A stretch of DNA of 64,000 nucleotides from the NCBI GenBank assembly GCA_030531005.1, contig JAUMTW010000004.1, positions 62,001-126,000 of the forward strand. Direction: 5' to 3'. Positions within the stretch are counted from its first letter, which is position 1. Every line of letters begins with the position of its first letter. The DNA is from Corynebacterium sp. (GTDB lineage Bacteria > Actinomycetota > Actinomycetes > Mycobacteriales > Mycobacteriaceae). Positions 63,553 to 64,000 of this stretch are shown here, in pieces. The notes beneath the pieces are model-generated. The model had not been told where the DNA came from, made no database searches, and saw nothing but the letters and a program-made list of their open reading frames with translations. Made by a program: the position numbers and the translations under genes.

Positions 63553-64000
63553 CTAAAACAGCCCGGTGATTTTGGTTCCTTCTACCGCAATCTGGTTGGC
63601 CGCTGGCTGCTTGGGCAATCCCGGCATTGCCATTACATCCCCCGTCATGACCACAATAAAGCCAGCGCCGATGCGTGGTTCCAAGTTACGCACATGCAAT
63701 GTGTGTCCTTCTGGCGCTCCTAGTGCTGTGGGGTCGTCGCTGAAGGAATACTGGGTTTTCGAAATGCAAACTGGCAAGGTATCCCAGCCTTGGGCAGCAA
63801 GATATGCCAGGTCCTTTTCTGCCCGGGCAGAAAACTCAACGCGCTCAGCATGGTAGATCTCTTTGGCAATAGTCTCAATCGATGCGCGCAAACCAGCACT
63901 CGGATCATACAGGCTGTGGCTGGCAGTCGTATGTTCCTGGCAGGCTTCCCACACCGTGTTAGCCAGCTCTTGGGCGCCACTACCACCATCGGCCCACACA
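63553..64000 (-). CDS. fhs: Formate--tetrahydrofolate ligase (5' end outside window)
   Basis: The last 149 residues of the ATP-dependent enzyme that makes 10-formyltetrahydrofolate from formate, feeding purine and methionyl-tRNA formylation. Diagnostic segments are TIAKEIYHAERVEFSARAEK, LPVCISKTQYSFSDDPTALG, and the end FIVVMTGDVMAMPGLPKQPA closing ITGLF. The reading frame is open to the window edge. It appears to be the core gene flanking the defence island. Confidence 0.93.
   Translation of the reverse strand, partial: VWADGGSGAQELANTVWEACQEHTTASHSLYDPSAGLRASIETIAKEIYHAERVEFSARAEKDLAYLAAQGWDTLPVCISKTQYSFSDDPTALGAPEGHTLHVRNLEPRIGAGFIVVMTGDVMAMPGLPKQPAANQIAVEGTKITGLF

Noticed and set aside
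1..64000. tRNA, rRNA or CRISPR array
   Set aside because: Reading the spacers by eye on both strands I found no cloverleaf with a T-loop GTTCGA context and no regularly spaced repeats. A dedicated scan could still find something small.

Overview
The window looks like a chromosomal segment of a Corynebacterium, most plausibly of the C. diphtheriae/C. ulcerans kind (moderate G+C, aerobic cobalamin genes). Supporting features are a Pup-ligase locus without proteasome subunit genes, separate ppm1 and lnt genes, an actinobacterial RbpA, PafB/PafC WYL regulators and a type II NADH dehydrogenase. The genus call is firm; the species call is an inference from memory of gene content.

Layout. 1-7.4 kb: housekeeping genes (partial gnd, hotdog thioesterase, methyltransferase, ndh, a cyclopropane-synthase-like protein with an eroded cofactor site, an MFS symporter). 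7.4-10.2 kb: a gene-poor stretch with a broken secreted-peptide gene and an overlapping three-helix membrane protein. 10.2-17.7 kb: YceI protein, zinc-ribbon protein, rbpA behind a SigH-like promoter, a shattered MFS gene, ppm1-lnt and an FxsA-family protein. 17.8-31.2 kb: cobalamin genes cobN, cobG-cobH-cobIJ and cobL, cobM-cobK. A B12 riboswitch precedes cobN, and a Panacea-Doc toxin-antitoxin pair sits between cobN and cobG. 31.2-48.7 kb: SDR, pepQ, helY-like helicase, tatC, tatA, pafC-pafB, pafA-pup, dop, arc, trmI, an M18 aminopeptidase and a RecB-like nuclease. 48.8-63.4 kb: a defence island. 63.5-64 kb: the 3' end of fhs.

The defence island is the most interesting part. On the minus strand, from 62802 down to 51510, eight genes are packed with overlaps or very short gaps: a frameshifted unknown protein, a second unknown protein, an excisionase-type HTH, a zinc-hook AAA ATPase resembling the RloC/PrrC tRNase family, hsdM, hsdS, hsdR, and a tail-anchored coiled-coil membrane protein. 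The first two proteins share a Gly/Asn/Gln motif that resembles short amyloid-signalling motifs. The ATPase is dead in this strain: the Walker A lysine codon is TAA, and three A-tract frameshifts follow. A convergent DNA methyltransferase gene stops just where its NPPY motif should be. An integrase remnant lies at the fhs-side edge, which suggests the block arrived by integration.

Several genes carry frameshifts in A/T homopolymers (secreted peptide, MFS gene, RloC-like ATPase). Large core genes in the same window are intact, so I favour real decay or phase variation, but assembly error cannot be excluded from sequence alone.
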